A stretch of 64,000 nucleotides of DNA from Lamellibrachia columna. Lineage: Eukaryota; Annelida; Polychaeta; Sabellida; Siboglinidae. A program made the translations under genes and the position numbers. Below are positions 33,131 through 45,710 of the stretch, piece after piece (position 1 is the first letter of the stretch; each line of letters opens with the position of its first letter). Location: assembly GCA_963662155.1 (NCBI GenBank), contig OY759261.1, positions 63,634,917 through 63,698,916 of the forward strand, written 5' to 3'. The notes under the pieces are model-generated. The model saw only the letters and a list, made by a program, of their open reading frames with translations, was not told the DNA's origin and did not search any database.

Positions 33131-33815
33131 GTATGTTATGCTACTCCCCCTAGACGCTTTGTATATTGGGCGTCAAACATTCAGGGTTTCATCAACGACC
33201 CGACGGTCGGATCGTCTGTTTTATTTTTTTTTAATTTTCCCATTGTACGCAACCCTATGCGAACAATTACGTACAACTGTTGACAACATCATGCGCCTTT
33301 TCTTCGGTTGCCTTAAATTATGTAATACACCATCAAGGCGTCGATAGACGTTACTATGACTGTAAGTATTACGTCGTAATTTCGAGAGATATTGATTGGC
33401 ACAAACAAGCACCTGGGCATAGACAAATGTATCTGATCAACGCAGTACACAAGAACGGATGCAAATAACTACACTCAAGCTACCGAGCAATATCCTGGTA
33501 TTTTGCAATATGATACATATGATACACGATGACAACATTGACGTATATTTTTCAACGCAACAGTTTGGATTCAGGAAAAAAGAGGGACAGTGCTATCCTT
33601 ATAGTGCGCCAGAAAAAGGCATATGAGCACCAGGTTAATCTGCATTTCAACTATTTTTCTGCATTTTATGCTATCTGGAGAGGGGCGTTGTGGAAGAAGT
33701 AGAGGTATATTGTGGTGGATCCAGAGATCACGTCATTGATTAAAGCTAATTTTGAGAATGTTGAATGTGCATCGTCTTCAATGGTCAATTAACAATGTTT
33801 CAGAGTGGAAATATG

Positions 33816-34076
<261 letters not shown>

Positions 34077-34861
34077 AATATATTTGTGTTCACCGCTTTC
34101 GAGAAACTACAACTTTCTACCGAATAAATTAAAGTCAATTTCTCTAAATGCAAGGACGTCACTTCAGTCACATCAGATAACCATATTGCTCTGGAAGGCG
34201 AAGAAATCGAAACTGTGGGAGAGTTATGTTCTCAGTTAGCATAGTGCAGAGACCTGTTTGTCGATGCATATCCCTAGCGTCGACTGCTGTGGTATACTAT
34301 GGCATATTTTCACAACAGAGCCAGTTGCAATCTATGGTGCAGGGCTGACAATTTGTAAAATTAGCCAGAAGAGGGCGGGAGGGGGGGGTGGAGGGAGGGA
34401 GGGAGGGAGGGAAGGAGAGAGGGAGGGAGACAGAGACAGAGGGCACATTCATCCATGAATCCATCACAGACGTTACCAGACACAGAACACTCGGTGGTTT
34501 GGTTCACGTTTGTCAAGAGAGAGCATTGTTAGAGAAGCATTCAAGCAACATGTCAAAGGCCACTGAAGACGTGGAGTGAACAGATCAGTCATGGCACTAG
34601 ACGTCCACTGTTGACGGCACAACTGTTCGCAGTAAATAGACCAGGATGGCGAGGTGCGACCACCCGGTACATAGGCCCACAAAGACATATACGTGCGTAA
34701 GATTTTTAATTGAGGCGCCTTTAAGCTTTGTCAGTCCCGGACGCTCAGAAATATGTGCGTTCCACCGACTCAAGCTGAGTTATTTTTAGTGAGATAAATT
34801 GTCTGCCGTAAGATTGTGACAAACTGGTCACACATACAGGGTTGGAGTGACGGGGCAGGAA

Positions 34862-35330
34862 GAAGGAGGAGTGAGGAGGGGAAGGATGAGGGATGAGGGA
34901 TGAGGGAGGAGGGAGGAGGGAGGAGGGAGGAGGGAGGAGGGAGGAGGGAGGAGGGAGGAGGGAGGAGGGAGGAGGGAGGAGGGAGGAGGGAGGAGGGAGG
35001 GGAGGGGAGGACTTAGTACGGAGGTGGGAGGAAGAAGGAGGGAGGTGGGAGGGAGGAGGATGGAAGAGGAAGGAAATAGGAAGGAGTGTGGAGGCGGATA
35101 GTGGGAGTAGGGTGGAGGGAGGAGGGAGGAGGGAGGAGAGAGGAGAGCAGGGAGGGGGAGGAGCGAGGGTGGAGGGGAGGAGGGTGGAAGCAGGAGGGAG
35201 GAGGAAGGATGGAGGGGGAGATTGAGGGGAGGGGACGACGGAATACCGAGGTAGGAGGAAGAACGAAGGAGGAGGGATGTGGGAGGGAGGAGGAGGGAAG
35301 TGGAAGGTGGGAGGAGTCAGGCATGAGAGT
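34862..35330. repeat. Polypurine GGGAGGA minisatellite
   Basis: Nearly pure purine on the + strand, built from AGGGAGG heptamers and diverged derivatives. Homologous array at 37378-38235 is about twice as long through internal duplication (37600-37760 resembles 37875-38050). Confidence 0.95.
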
Positions 35331-36440
35331 AATTATCATTGGTTATAAAATTAACATTTGAATATAAATGGTTCCTAAGCAACTACCTCTACATATGTGA
35401 TCAAATCAACATTGTTATATTTAACAGTGCGTCTCGACATTTACGGGAAAGGATCGCAACGCTGCATGTTCTATAAAGTGTACAAGTGCACCTGTTGGCA
35501 ACATGCTTATGCTTTGTAATCATACAATTTCCAGCTGTTGGAATACGCACATGACAATCCCCACTCAAGAATTGTCACACGATATAACTACATCCTGCTC
35601 TCCACGACATGGCACAGTCACAGCAGTACGGGAAACTAAACCATGAGTTTGCATCACTCGCGTAGAATATACGGTATTATAATCGACCTTGTTTATGTAT
35701 GTTTTATGAATGTTTGTATTTTTGTATGTTTGTATGTATGTATGTATGCATGTTTGTATGTTATGCTACTCCCCCTAGACGCTTTGTATATTGGGCGTCA
35801 AACATTCAGGGTTTCATCAACGACCCGATGGTCGGATCGTCTGTTTTATTTTTTCAAAATTTTCCCATTGTACGCAACCCTATGCGAACAATTACGTACA
35901 ACTGTTGACAACATCATGCGCCTTTTCTTCGGTTGCCTTAAATTATGTAATACAACATCAAGGCGTCGATAGACGTTACTATGACTGTAAGTATTACGTC
36001 GTAATTTCGAGAGATATTGATTGGCACAAACAAGCACCTGGGCATAGACAAATGTATCTGATCAACGCAGTACACAAGAACGGATGCAAATAACTACACT
36101 CAAGCTACCGAGCAATATCCTGGTATTTTGCAATATGATACATATGATACACGATGACAACATTGACGTATATTTTTCAACGCAGCAATTTGGATTTAGG
36201 AGAAAAGAGGGACAGTGCTATCCTTATAGTGCGCCAGAAAAAGGCATATAAGCACCAGGTTAATCTGCATTTCAACTATTTTTCTGCATTTGATGCTATC
36301 TAGAGAGGGGCGTTGTGGAAGAAGTAGAGGTATATTGTGGTGGATCCAGAGATCACGTCACTGATTAAAGCTAATTTTGAGAATGTTGAATGTGCATCGT
36401 CTTCAATGGTCAATTAACAATGTTTCAGAGTGGAAATATG

Positions 36441-36548
<108 letters not shown>

Positions 36549-37377
36549 CAACATATTTGTGTTCACCGCGTTCGAGAAACTACAACTTTCTACCGAATAA
36601 ATTAAAGTCAATTTCTCTAAATGCAAGGTCGTCACTTCAGTCACATCAGATAAACATATTGCTCTGGAAGGCGAAGAAATCGAAACTGTGGGAGAATTAT
36701 GTTCTCAGTTAGCATAGTGCAGAGACCTTTTAGTCGATCCATATCCCTAGCGTCGACTGCTGTGGTATACTATGGCATATTTTCACAACAGAGGTGTCTT
36801 ATCAAGATTGATAAGCCCATCTACTGCCAGTTGCAATCTATGGTGCAGGGCTGACACATTGTAAAATTATCCAGAAGAGGGCGGGAGGGGGGATGGAAGG
36901 AGGGAGGGAGGGAAGGAGAGAGGGATGGAGGGAGGGAAGGAGGGAAGGAGAGAGGGAGGGAGACAGAGACAGAGGGCACATTCATCCATGAATCCATCAC
37001 AGACGTTACCAGACACAGAACACTCGGTGGTTTGGTTCACGTTTGTCAAGAGAGAGCATTGTTAGAGAAGCATTCAAGCAACATGTCAAAGGCCACTGAA
37101 GACGTGGAGTGAACAGATCAGTCATGGCACTAGACAGCCGCTGTTGACGGCACAACTGTTCGCAGCAAATAGACCAGGATGGCGAGGTGCGACCTCCCGG
37201 TACATAGGCCCACAAAGACATATACGTGCGTAAGATTTTTAATTGAGGCGCCTTTATGTTTTGTCAGTCCCGGACGCTGAGAAATATGTGCGTTCCACCG
37301 ACTGAGTTATTTGTTGTGAGATAAATTGTCTGCCGTAAGATTCTGACAAAGTGGTCACAGATACAGGGTTGGAGTGA

Positions 37378-38235
37378 AGGGGCGGGAAGAGGGAGGAGGG
37401 AGGAGGGGGAAGAGGAGTGAGGAGGAAGGCGGAGGAGGAAGGAGAGTGGAGGGAGGGGAGGATGGAGGATGGAGGAGGGAGGAGGGAGGAAGGAGGAAGG
37501 AGGAGGGAGGAGGGAGGAGGGAGGAGTGAGGAGGGAGGAGGGAGGAGGGAGGAGGGAGGAGGGAGGAGGGAGGAGGGAGGAGGGAGAGGGAGTGGAGGAG
37601 GGATTGGAGGGGAGGGGAGGAGGGAGTGGAGGGGGAGGGGAGGACATAGTACGGAGGTGGGAGGACGAAGGAGGGAGGTGGGAGGGAGGTGGATGGAAGA
37701 GGGAGGAAATAGGAAGGAGTGTGGAGGCGGATAGTGGGAGTAGGATGGAGGGAGGAAGGAGGAGAGAGGGGAGGAGGGAGGGGGAGGAGTGAGGAGGGAG
37801 GAGGGAGGAGGGAGGAGGGAGGAGGGAGGAGGGAGGAGGGAGGAGGGAGGAGGGAGGAGGGAGAAGGGAGGAGGGATTGGAGGGGAGGGGAGGAGGGAGT
37901 GGAGGGGGAGGGGAGGACATAGTACGGAGGTGGGAGGACGAAGGAGGGAGGTGGGAGGGAGGTGGATGGAAGAGGGAGGAAATAGGAAGGAGTGTGGAGG
38001 CGGATAGTGGGAGTAGGATGGAGGGAGGAAGGAGGAGAGAGGGGAGGAGGGAGGGGGAGGAGCGAGGATGGAGGGGAGGAGGGTGGAAGCAGGAGGGAGA
38101 AGGAAGGATGGAGGGGGTGATTGAGGGGAGGGGACGACGGAATACGGAGGTAGGAGGAAGAACGAAGGAGGAGGGAGGTGGGAGGGAGGAGGAGGGAAGA
38201 GGGAGGAAGGAGGGTGGAGGCGGGAGGAGTCAGGC
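37378..38235. repeat. Long polypurine minisatellite
   Basis: About 860 bases almost free of pyrimidine on the + strand. Open frames rich in EGGGRR (plus) or LLPPPSS (minus) are by-products. Confidence 0.95.
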
Positions 38236-38338
38236 ATGAGAGTGATTATCATTGATTATAAAATTAACATTTGAAAATTAATGGTTCCTAAGCAACTACC
38301 TCTGCCTATGTGATCAAATCAACTTTGTTATATTTAAC

Positions 38339-39680
38339 TATTAGAAAGGTTAATTAAAGACCATATGGTGGAATTCCTCGTTAAGCATACATTATTAAAT
38401 TCATCTCAACATGGATTCCTTAAAGCGAGGTCATGCTTAACAAATATGTTATGTTTTTTGGAAGAAATCACTAAGTGGATAGACGTGGGATCGCCAGTAG
38501 ATATTATCTACTTAGATTTTCAGAAAGCTTTTGACAAAGTGCCACATCAAAGATTACTACTTAAATTAAAAGCCCATGGTATCGGGGACAGCATAACTGA
38601 CTGGATAGAACAATGGCTGACTGACAGAAGACAACGAGTTGTAGTAGATGGAGAAGTTTCAAATTGGAAATCGGTTTTGAGTGGGGTACCTCAAGGATCA
38701 GTATTAGGACCTATATTATTCTTAATTTATATCAATGACTTGGACGACAGTATAACAAGTAACGTACTGAAATTTGCGGATGACACAAAACTGTTTAGAA
38801 AGGTTAATACTGATGGTGATAAACAACATTTACAAAACGATCTAGACAGATTAATGAAATGGTCTGAGAAATGGCAGATGTTGTTCAATTTTGGGAAATG
38901 TAAATGCCTACATACAGGACATAGGAACTTGAATGTAAACTATAAAATGGGAGATACTGTTCTGGGTACTACGGTAAAAGAAAAGGACTTAGGAGTTACA
39001 ATAAGCGCTGATATGAAAGTTTCAGAGCAGTGTGGTATTGCAGCTTCAAAGGGTAATCAAATTCTTGGATTGATTAGAAGAAACATAACATACAAGGGAA
39101 AAAAGTTAATTATACCTCTTTATAAAGCAATAGTTAGACCTCATTTAGAATACTGTATACAAGCATGGAGACCATATCGTAAGAAAGATATAGATACGCT
39201 TGAACGCATACAAAGGAGAGCAACTAAAATGATTCCACAACTGAGAGACCTTAGTTATGAAGAACGCCTGAAAGAATGTGGTTTAACAACTCTAGAGACA
39301 AGGAGGTTAAGAGGAGATCAGATTGAAGTTTTTAAGATATTGAATGGGTATGAAAATATTGATAGAAATATGTTTTTCTCACTCAAGAAGGATAGCAGAA
39401 CTAGAGGACATGAGGTAAAATTAGTAAAGGATCAATGTAGATTGGACATCAGGAAGCACTCGTTCTCACAGAGGACAATAAATGAATGGAACAAATTGTC
39501 TACAGATTGTGTAACTGCTAGCAGCGTGAATATGTTTAAAAACAAGGTTGACACATATCTCAGGAGGGCGGGTTATAAGTAGATGAACATTGTTGGACTC
39601 TCGATAAGCCAATGGCTTCCTTGTCCACTTACCATCTGGGCCTTTGGCTTGGATGGCAAATCTTGTTAAATCTTGTTAAA
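38339..39680 (+). mobile_element. CR1-like non-LTR retrotransposon with near-intact RT C-terminus
   Basis: Open frame at 38365-39582 (405 codons from the first Met, open somewhat upstream) covers most of the RT and the C-terminal region: QHGFLKARSCLTNMLCF, YLDFQKAFDKVPHQRLLLKL, SGVPQGSVLGPILFLIY, KFADDTKLF (active-site Asp pair at about residues 139-140), then CIQAWRPYRKKDIDTLERIQ and INEWNKL. It is 5'-truncated within RT, so lacks endonuclease and ORF1, and cannot move by itself. The 3' end carries two TTGTTAAATC-type tail units. The flanks TATATTTAAC and AGTGCGTCTCGAC are directly joined at about 32710 and 35425, giving two empty sites. Confidence 0.93.
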
Positions 39681-39904
39681 CAGTGCGTCTCGACATTTAC
39701 GGGAAAGGATCGCAACGCTGCATGTTCTACAAACTAAACAAACCTGTTGGCAACATGCTTCTGCTTTGTAATCATACAATGTCCAGCTGTAGAGATTCGC
39801 ACTTGACAATCCCTACTCAAGAATTGCCACAAGATATAACTACATCCTGCTCTCCACGACATGGCACAGTGACAGCAGTACGGGAAACTAAACCATGTGT
39901 TTGT

Positions 39905-40971
39905 TTATGAAGGTGACACTGAGCATGAAGATGACTGGAGTGAGACCGAGAGGAAGGCTCAACAGTATATCGGCAGGCACCTGGAGGAACAGAACACCAG
40001 CATCAAAGAAGTGTTAAGCACAGAGCGGTGTAAGAACGGTACATAATGGAGAACGTTGGTTTGTTGCGACACAGGCATGGGTTCTTGGGTTACCTGCATT
40101 CCTAATTGGAGTATGGTGAGCAGGCGAGTGAGAGTATCATAGTTATCACATGAACTTGATAATGCATGTGTCTTAAACGGCAGATCGCAGTTAAAGTGGG
40201 AGGTAGTGAGATTAGAGATAGAGACCACGACTCTTTGAGTCCACGTCAAGTTACAAATTAACCACATGTGTAATATAATTTACTTCCCCTGGTATATACA
40301 CTAGATAGAAGGGGTCAACGGCTTTTGCTGTTTCTTCTGTAAAAGACACGCAATGTGGGGTGAACGAAGTTGCCCAACTGTTTATGCGAACATTTAACGT
40401 GTTAAATCATATCCACTTTATACTATTCCCTATTTGTGTTCACTCTCATGTTATTGTATTATGGAAGTACAGTGTATGTTGTGAGACTGAATACAATCTT
40501 GGATGTATGAAACGTTAACAACTTTTCTAGTATTAAAGATAGATCAAAGTATATCTAGCCAACAGCACAGGAATAGGTCTTCGAGAAGCGTTCCATAAAG
40601 TATAGCGTAGAGCAAAAACATAGTGCAACAAAAAAGGTGCCACAAACTGCATCATTTACGTTGGATCTAACACAAGAGTCTGGGTAAAGGCAAATAGCTG
40701 CAGAGGGCAGTGAAGTGGACAAGGATATATCTCAATGCTGTTCCTAAACACACTGACACCGCACAATCAGTTCCGTTCATGGTTTGTCCTCAGTGAGAAT
40801 GAGTACTTTCTTTTATCCTACTTCGTGCGTTCTAGCTATACAACCATCCTTGCGTTTTAGGAACATATGTGTATAAATATATTCATATCCACTCAATGTT
40901 AAAGCAAAATCTTATATTTGGTATCTCCGTAATCTACTCAAGCAGTTGGAAAACGAATAAATACTACTAAT
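39905..40971 (-). repeat. Inverted copy of gene 2 upstream segment
   Basis: Reverse complement of parts of 46990-47690 and 49135-49640 (and of 61370-62610). The L2-like insertion present at 47.7-49.1 kb is absent here. Includes a piece of the SINE body at about 40300-40390. Confidence 0.85.
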
Positions 40972-42771
40972 TATGTTCTGAAAATCTGAATAGAAAATCT
41001 GAGTAGAAAACATTCACTGGTGACCCGTCATCTACCCACTTTGTAATTTCTTTAAAAAAACATAAGAGATTAGTTAGACATGACCTTGCTTTTAGGAAAC
41101 CATGTTGAGATGTATTTATTAATTTATGTTTTACAAGGAATTCCACCATGTGGTCTCTAATTAATGTTTCGAGTAATTTACATACAACTGATGTTAAACT
41201 CGCTGGTCTGGAGTTTTTAGGCCTGTTCTTCGATCCCTTCTTAATAATGGCGTAATGTTTGCCTCTTTCCATTCTGAAGGAACTATTCCTTCTTCTATTT
41301 TGCAAGTGGTGTACTAATTTGCTCAATAATTTCCTTAAGCAGTTTTGGTGGTATCCCATCATCTCCAGGTGATTTATTATCTTTCGTCTTCTTTATTTTC
41401 TTTGCTATCATTTCAGGAGTTACAAATAACTGCCCTAAATGGTCTGATGTATTGCCCTCAAATTTAGTAAATGGAACTGGAAGTGAGCTGATATCTTCTG
41501 TGGTAAAAACTGAGCTGAAATACTCATGTGATGATAAAACTATATCTAGTACATTTTCTCCCCTGGTTGGTTCTAGCACGTGCTGACTAAGGAAGCTCTC
41601 CTGAATTAAAAATAGAAATTGTTGGTCCTCAACCCTGTACTCTCTAGAGATTTCCATTGTATGTGTCCATGGTTAAAATCTCCCATTATGATACATTCCC
41701 CTTTACTAACTTCCTTTATAGCATTTTTTTTTTTTTTTATCCTCTTCGTTTATGTTTGGACTTCGGTAAACTAATCCAATAGTTAATTTTGAATTTCCTG
41801 AGACTATTTTGCACCAAACAGCTTCATCGTAATCTGCTTCGTTTTCTAATTTCACTTCATAACCCTGAATAGATTCTTTAACATATAAAATAACTCCCCC
41901 TCCCATTCTTCCTATTCGATCTCTCCTAAACATTACGCATCCTGTCAATCCTAATTCAGCATCTGTTATGTCTGTGTAGGCCCATGATTCGGTAATACCA
42001 ATTATGTGAGGGTCAATATCTTCTACCATAATGTTTAATTCGTTTTTCTTATTTACTATACTCCTAGCATTTAAACACACGCATCTATCACCTGCTTCAG
42101 ACATGTTTTTCGGACATTCTGTTATTGGTTTATCTGTACTAGTGGACTCTTGTCCTACTCGAGGCATCTCTAAGTAACCTCCCTGCGCTTCTAGTTTAAA
42201 TAGTGTTTACTGCCAAATATATTTGATTTGCTACCCATGCCACTGTCTACTGCTGCTGAGAGTCCATCTGCAAATACTGCTGCCCCTTTCCACTTAGATG
42301 AAGCCCGTCCTTCATGCACATGTTCGCCCTTCCAACAAAACTTCCCCACAAATCCACAAAACCAACTTCCTCTTCCCTACATAGCTTCTCGACTAGCATG
42401 TTAATTACCATCCCCCGGCAATTTCGATATCTATGACTCCTCCTTCCTATTACTTGTAAAATCCCTGACAGTATTAGCTGCTCAACCCTCGTCTGCTTTA
42501 GTGTTCTGACCAAATTCCTGTATTTCCTAACTATGGCAGTTGTACCCTCCCTCTCTACGTTATTTGTCCCTACATGTACTAAAACAGATCCACCCTTGCC
42601 CGAACCCACGATGTTTTCTACCCTCTCAGTTATCGCCTCTATTTTGGCCCCAGGCAAGCAAACTAACAACGTCATCTCCCTTGTTTAAGACACTGTCGGT
42701 CTTCCTAACTATTGAGTCCCCCACAAACTCCCCCGCTCTCTTTCTCACCCCCTCTATCACCGCCTGGGAAT
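40972..42771 (-). mobile_element. CR1-like element, inverted 5' part
   Basis: Reading on the minus strand from 42771: an ORF1 SGNH-hydrolase (esterase) region with GDSIVRK (about 42720), HVGTNN and DGLHLSGKG (42675-42247, frame broken before 42675); an endonuclease region starting NARSIVNKKNEL with GLVYRSPN (42167-41706); a linker (41657-41295) with SPGDDGIPPKLLKE; and the RT N-terminus (41362-40967) with QHGFLKARSCLTNLLCF, ending at FYSDF. The remainder of RT lies immediately right in the opposite orientation. Inactive: several frame breaks and an A/T run near 41730. Confidence 0.88.
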
Positions 42772-43880
42772 AGCTTTCGATAAAGTACCACATTAAAGAG
42801 TGTTACTTAAACTAAAAGCCCATGGTATAGGTAATGATGTAATCAACTAGATAGAAAAGTGACTTACACACTGAAAACAGAGAATAATAGTAGATGATGA
42901 GATGTCAAATTGGAAATATGTTTTGAGTGGGGCACCACAGGGATCAGTATTACGCCCTATACTGTTTTTAATATATATAAATGATTTGGAAGATGACAAA
43001 TCTAGCAAAGTACTAAAATTTGCAGATGACACAAAAGTATTCAGAAAGGTTACTAATGTTACGGATAAACACAGTTTACAGGATGATCTAGAAAAATGTG
43101 TTAAATTGTCAGAAAAATGGCAAATGTTATTCAATTTTGGGAAGTGTAAATGTATACACATAGGACATGGAAATATGGACGAGGAATATAAAATGGGGGA
43201 TGCTGTACTAGGTAGAACCACACAAGAAAATGACTTAGGAGTAACATTTAGTGCTGCCATGAAAGTTTCAGAGCAATGGGGGATTGCTGCTTCGAAAGGA
43301 AATCAAATCCTATGGCTAATTAGGAGAACTATCACGTATAAGGAGAAACATCTAATTGTACCCCTGTAGAAAGCAAAAGTTAGACCACATTTGGAATATT
43401 GTATTCAAGCATGGAGGCCATATCGTAAAAAGGACATAGACACGCTAGAAAGAATACAACGAAGAGCAACTAAAATGATTCCAGAATTGAGAGACCTTAG
43501 TTACGAAAGTCGCTTATTACAATGTGGTTTGACAACACTAGAGACCAGGAGACTAAGAGGAGACCAAATAGAAGTGTTTAAAATAGAAGAAGGCAGTAGA
43601 ACCAGAGGACACAAAGCAGCATTAGTTAAGGAGCAGTGTAGGTTGGACATGAGAAAGTACTCTTTCTCACAGAGGGTGATAAATGAATGGAACAAACTGC
43701 CAAATGATTGTGTTAATGCTAGTAATGTGAATATGTTTAAAAATAGAATCGACAGATATTTGATAAGGGCATGCTACACATAGATGAGAACATTGTTGGA
43801 CTCTTGATAAGCCAATGGCATCCTTATCCACTTGCCATCTGGAACTTGTTGTTTGGGATGGCAATCTTGTCTGCTGCCAA
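42772..43880 (+). mobile_element. CR1-like element, 3' part in + orientation
   Basis: Begins at AFDKVPH, exactly where the inverted part stops, and continues with SGAPQGSVLRPILF, KFADDTKVF, CIQAWRPYRKKDIDTLERIQ and INEWNKLPND to the 3' UTR (ATTGTTGGACTC) and the tail at about 43875. In-frame stops at about 42795 and 43366 break the frame. It differs from the other copies in a deletion after QIEVFKI. Confidence 0.9.
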
Positions 43881-44163
43881 TATGCAAAATTTACAAATTA
43901 TGGTATGACTGGCAAATGTCAACGACAAACCATGTATAGAAACTGCAGTCAGCTTTTTATAACTTCAATGACTAAATAGCTTGTCACTGCAGTATATGCA
44001 TATTTTGGTTGTAATTATAGATTAAAGTGTCTAAATTGTAACTTGCAATGCATCTTTATTACATTGGTAATCAGAGTTGTATTAGCTTCAACATACTGGT
44101 ATGCGTGGTTTTAACTGGAGCTGCATCATTATGTTCTTGCTAATGCTACTGACATATATTCCA
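43881..44163 (+). pseudogene. Remnant of a third PGRP 3' flank
   Basis: Matches the gene 2 3' flank at 57498-57775 (TATGACTGGCAAATGTCAAC, AACTTCAATGACTAAATAGC, TTGCTAATGCTACTGACATA) and, less well, gene 1 at 27370. No PGRP exon lies upstream; the body is gone, replaced by the inverted segment and retroelement. Confidence 0.7.
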
Positions 44164-44929
44164 TTGCGCAGTCTTACATTCCACGTGGCTGAGTCACACG
44201 TGCCCTTCATTTGACATCTGGGCCCCCTTCTTTGTTCACTCTACTTCACCGTGATCTGCTCGCCGAGATGATCGCACGTGTATGCGGTCTCTTTTTATGA
44301 TCCTGTAATATCGTCATATCCAAATGTATCATATGATGTTAGGTAGTATCAGTTCTATAGAAACTAGCTAGCGCAGTGTGCTATAAAAACTAGTTTTCTA
44401 GTCATGCTGTTCTATGTATTTGTGTAAACTGAGCACATATTTCATTTAAAAGGTTAACTTTGCATTTTTCTATCAAGCAGAGTCCACAGGATATTGAAAT
44501 GGACGGATATACATATGTACGCATAAACTTGAGTTTACGGCACACAGTTTATACAGTCAAGAAACAACTGCACAACTGAGTAACACAAAGAGAATCAGGT
44601 ATAAAGGACACATGATCTATCCACGTTTAATGGAATCAATACAAATATTACCTTTTGTGCCAACTAATGTGCACTTTCCCTAATTATCCACGACAAACAG
44701 TGTAATAAGATGGAATTTTGAGGTGGCCCCTAACTTTAAGTAAACGGTGTAGTCAGCCCTGCGCCCTGGAGATAAGAGAACTGAACACGTAAAACAACAG
44801 TGAGCACGGCGAAAGAAGAGTGCATCTGCTGATGGTCGGCCGACAGCGTTTGTTTGCGTGAGCTGTTGAAGAGACTGTCATTCTCGCATTGGATGCACCA
44901 GCTACACCAGACGCTGTCCAACCCAGTGA

Positions 44930-45035
44930 TGACCTTCTGCCCAGTGATGACCCTCAACCCAGTTATGACCCTCAACCCAGTTATGACCCTCAACCCAGTT
45001 ATGACCCTCAACCCAGTTATGACCCTCAACCCGGG
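44930..45035. repeat. 18-bp tandem repeat, about 6 copies
   Basis: ATGACCCTCAACCCAGTT repeated, first copies diverged. Absent from the second duplication copy near 59820. Confidence 0.92.
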
Positions 45036-45607
45036 CACAGTCCGTAAGACCCCGAGAAGGACGGATGCCTACTGCTACTAAAATTGTGTTGCTTGCAAGA
45101 ACACGTTTGTTTGATTTGTAGAAAAATACATCGTTGCTGACCGTTTCCGTAACTGATGTGTCGTTGCCTTAAATAAGAGGATTTTGGCTTTGATCTCGTA
45201 TGTCAGCACTGATGGCTTAAGGGGCATTAATATTAAATTGTTCGTCTTATGATCGCCAGAACACCACCTTTCTGAACGGGCGGGCCTGCCAAGACATAAA
45301 ACACCTAAAAGAAAAATCGTACGAGGAATTTTTGTCTTGCAGCAGATACATCAACTGTCATGGGTAGCACCTCAATAGCTCCGATTTCTCGGTGGGGATC
45401 GGGTCGTGTTATTCTATTGACAAGGGTTTAGTGATGTGAATTGAAAACAACCACAAGCAAGGTTAGTTGGTGGACGTACTTTGTGTGTATGCGCGTGTGC
45501 GTGTGTGTGTGTGTTTCTATTTGTTTGGGTGGGGGAGGTCTTTTTGTGCGTGCGTCTTTGTGTGCGTGTGTCTTTGTAACACTGTGTGTATATGCGCACG
45601 TGTATGT

Positions 45608-45654
<47 letters not shown>

Positions 45655-45661
45655 CGCGCGC

Positions 45662-45710
<49 letters not shown>

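Noticed and set aside
37254..38252. 332-codon Pro/Ser/Leu-rich frame on the minus strand
   Set aside because: It is the complement of the polypurine GGGAGGA array; both strands stay open because the array lacks stop triplets.
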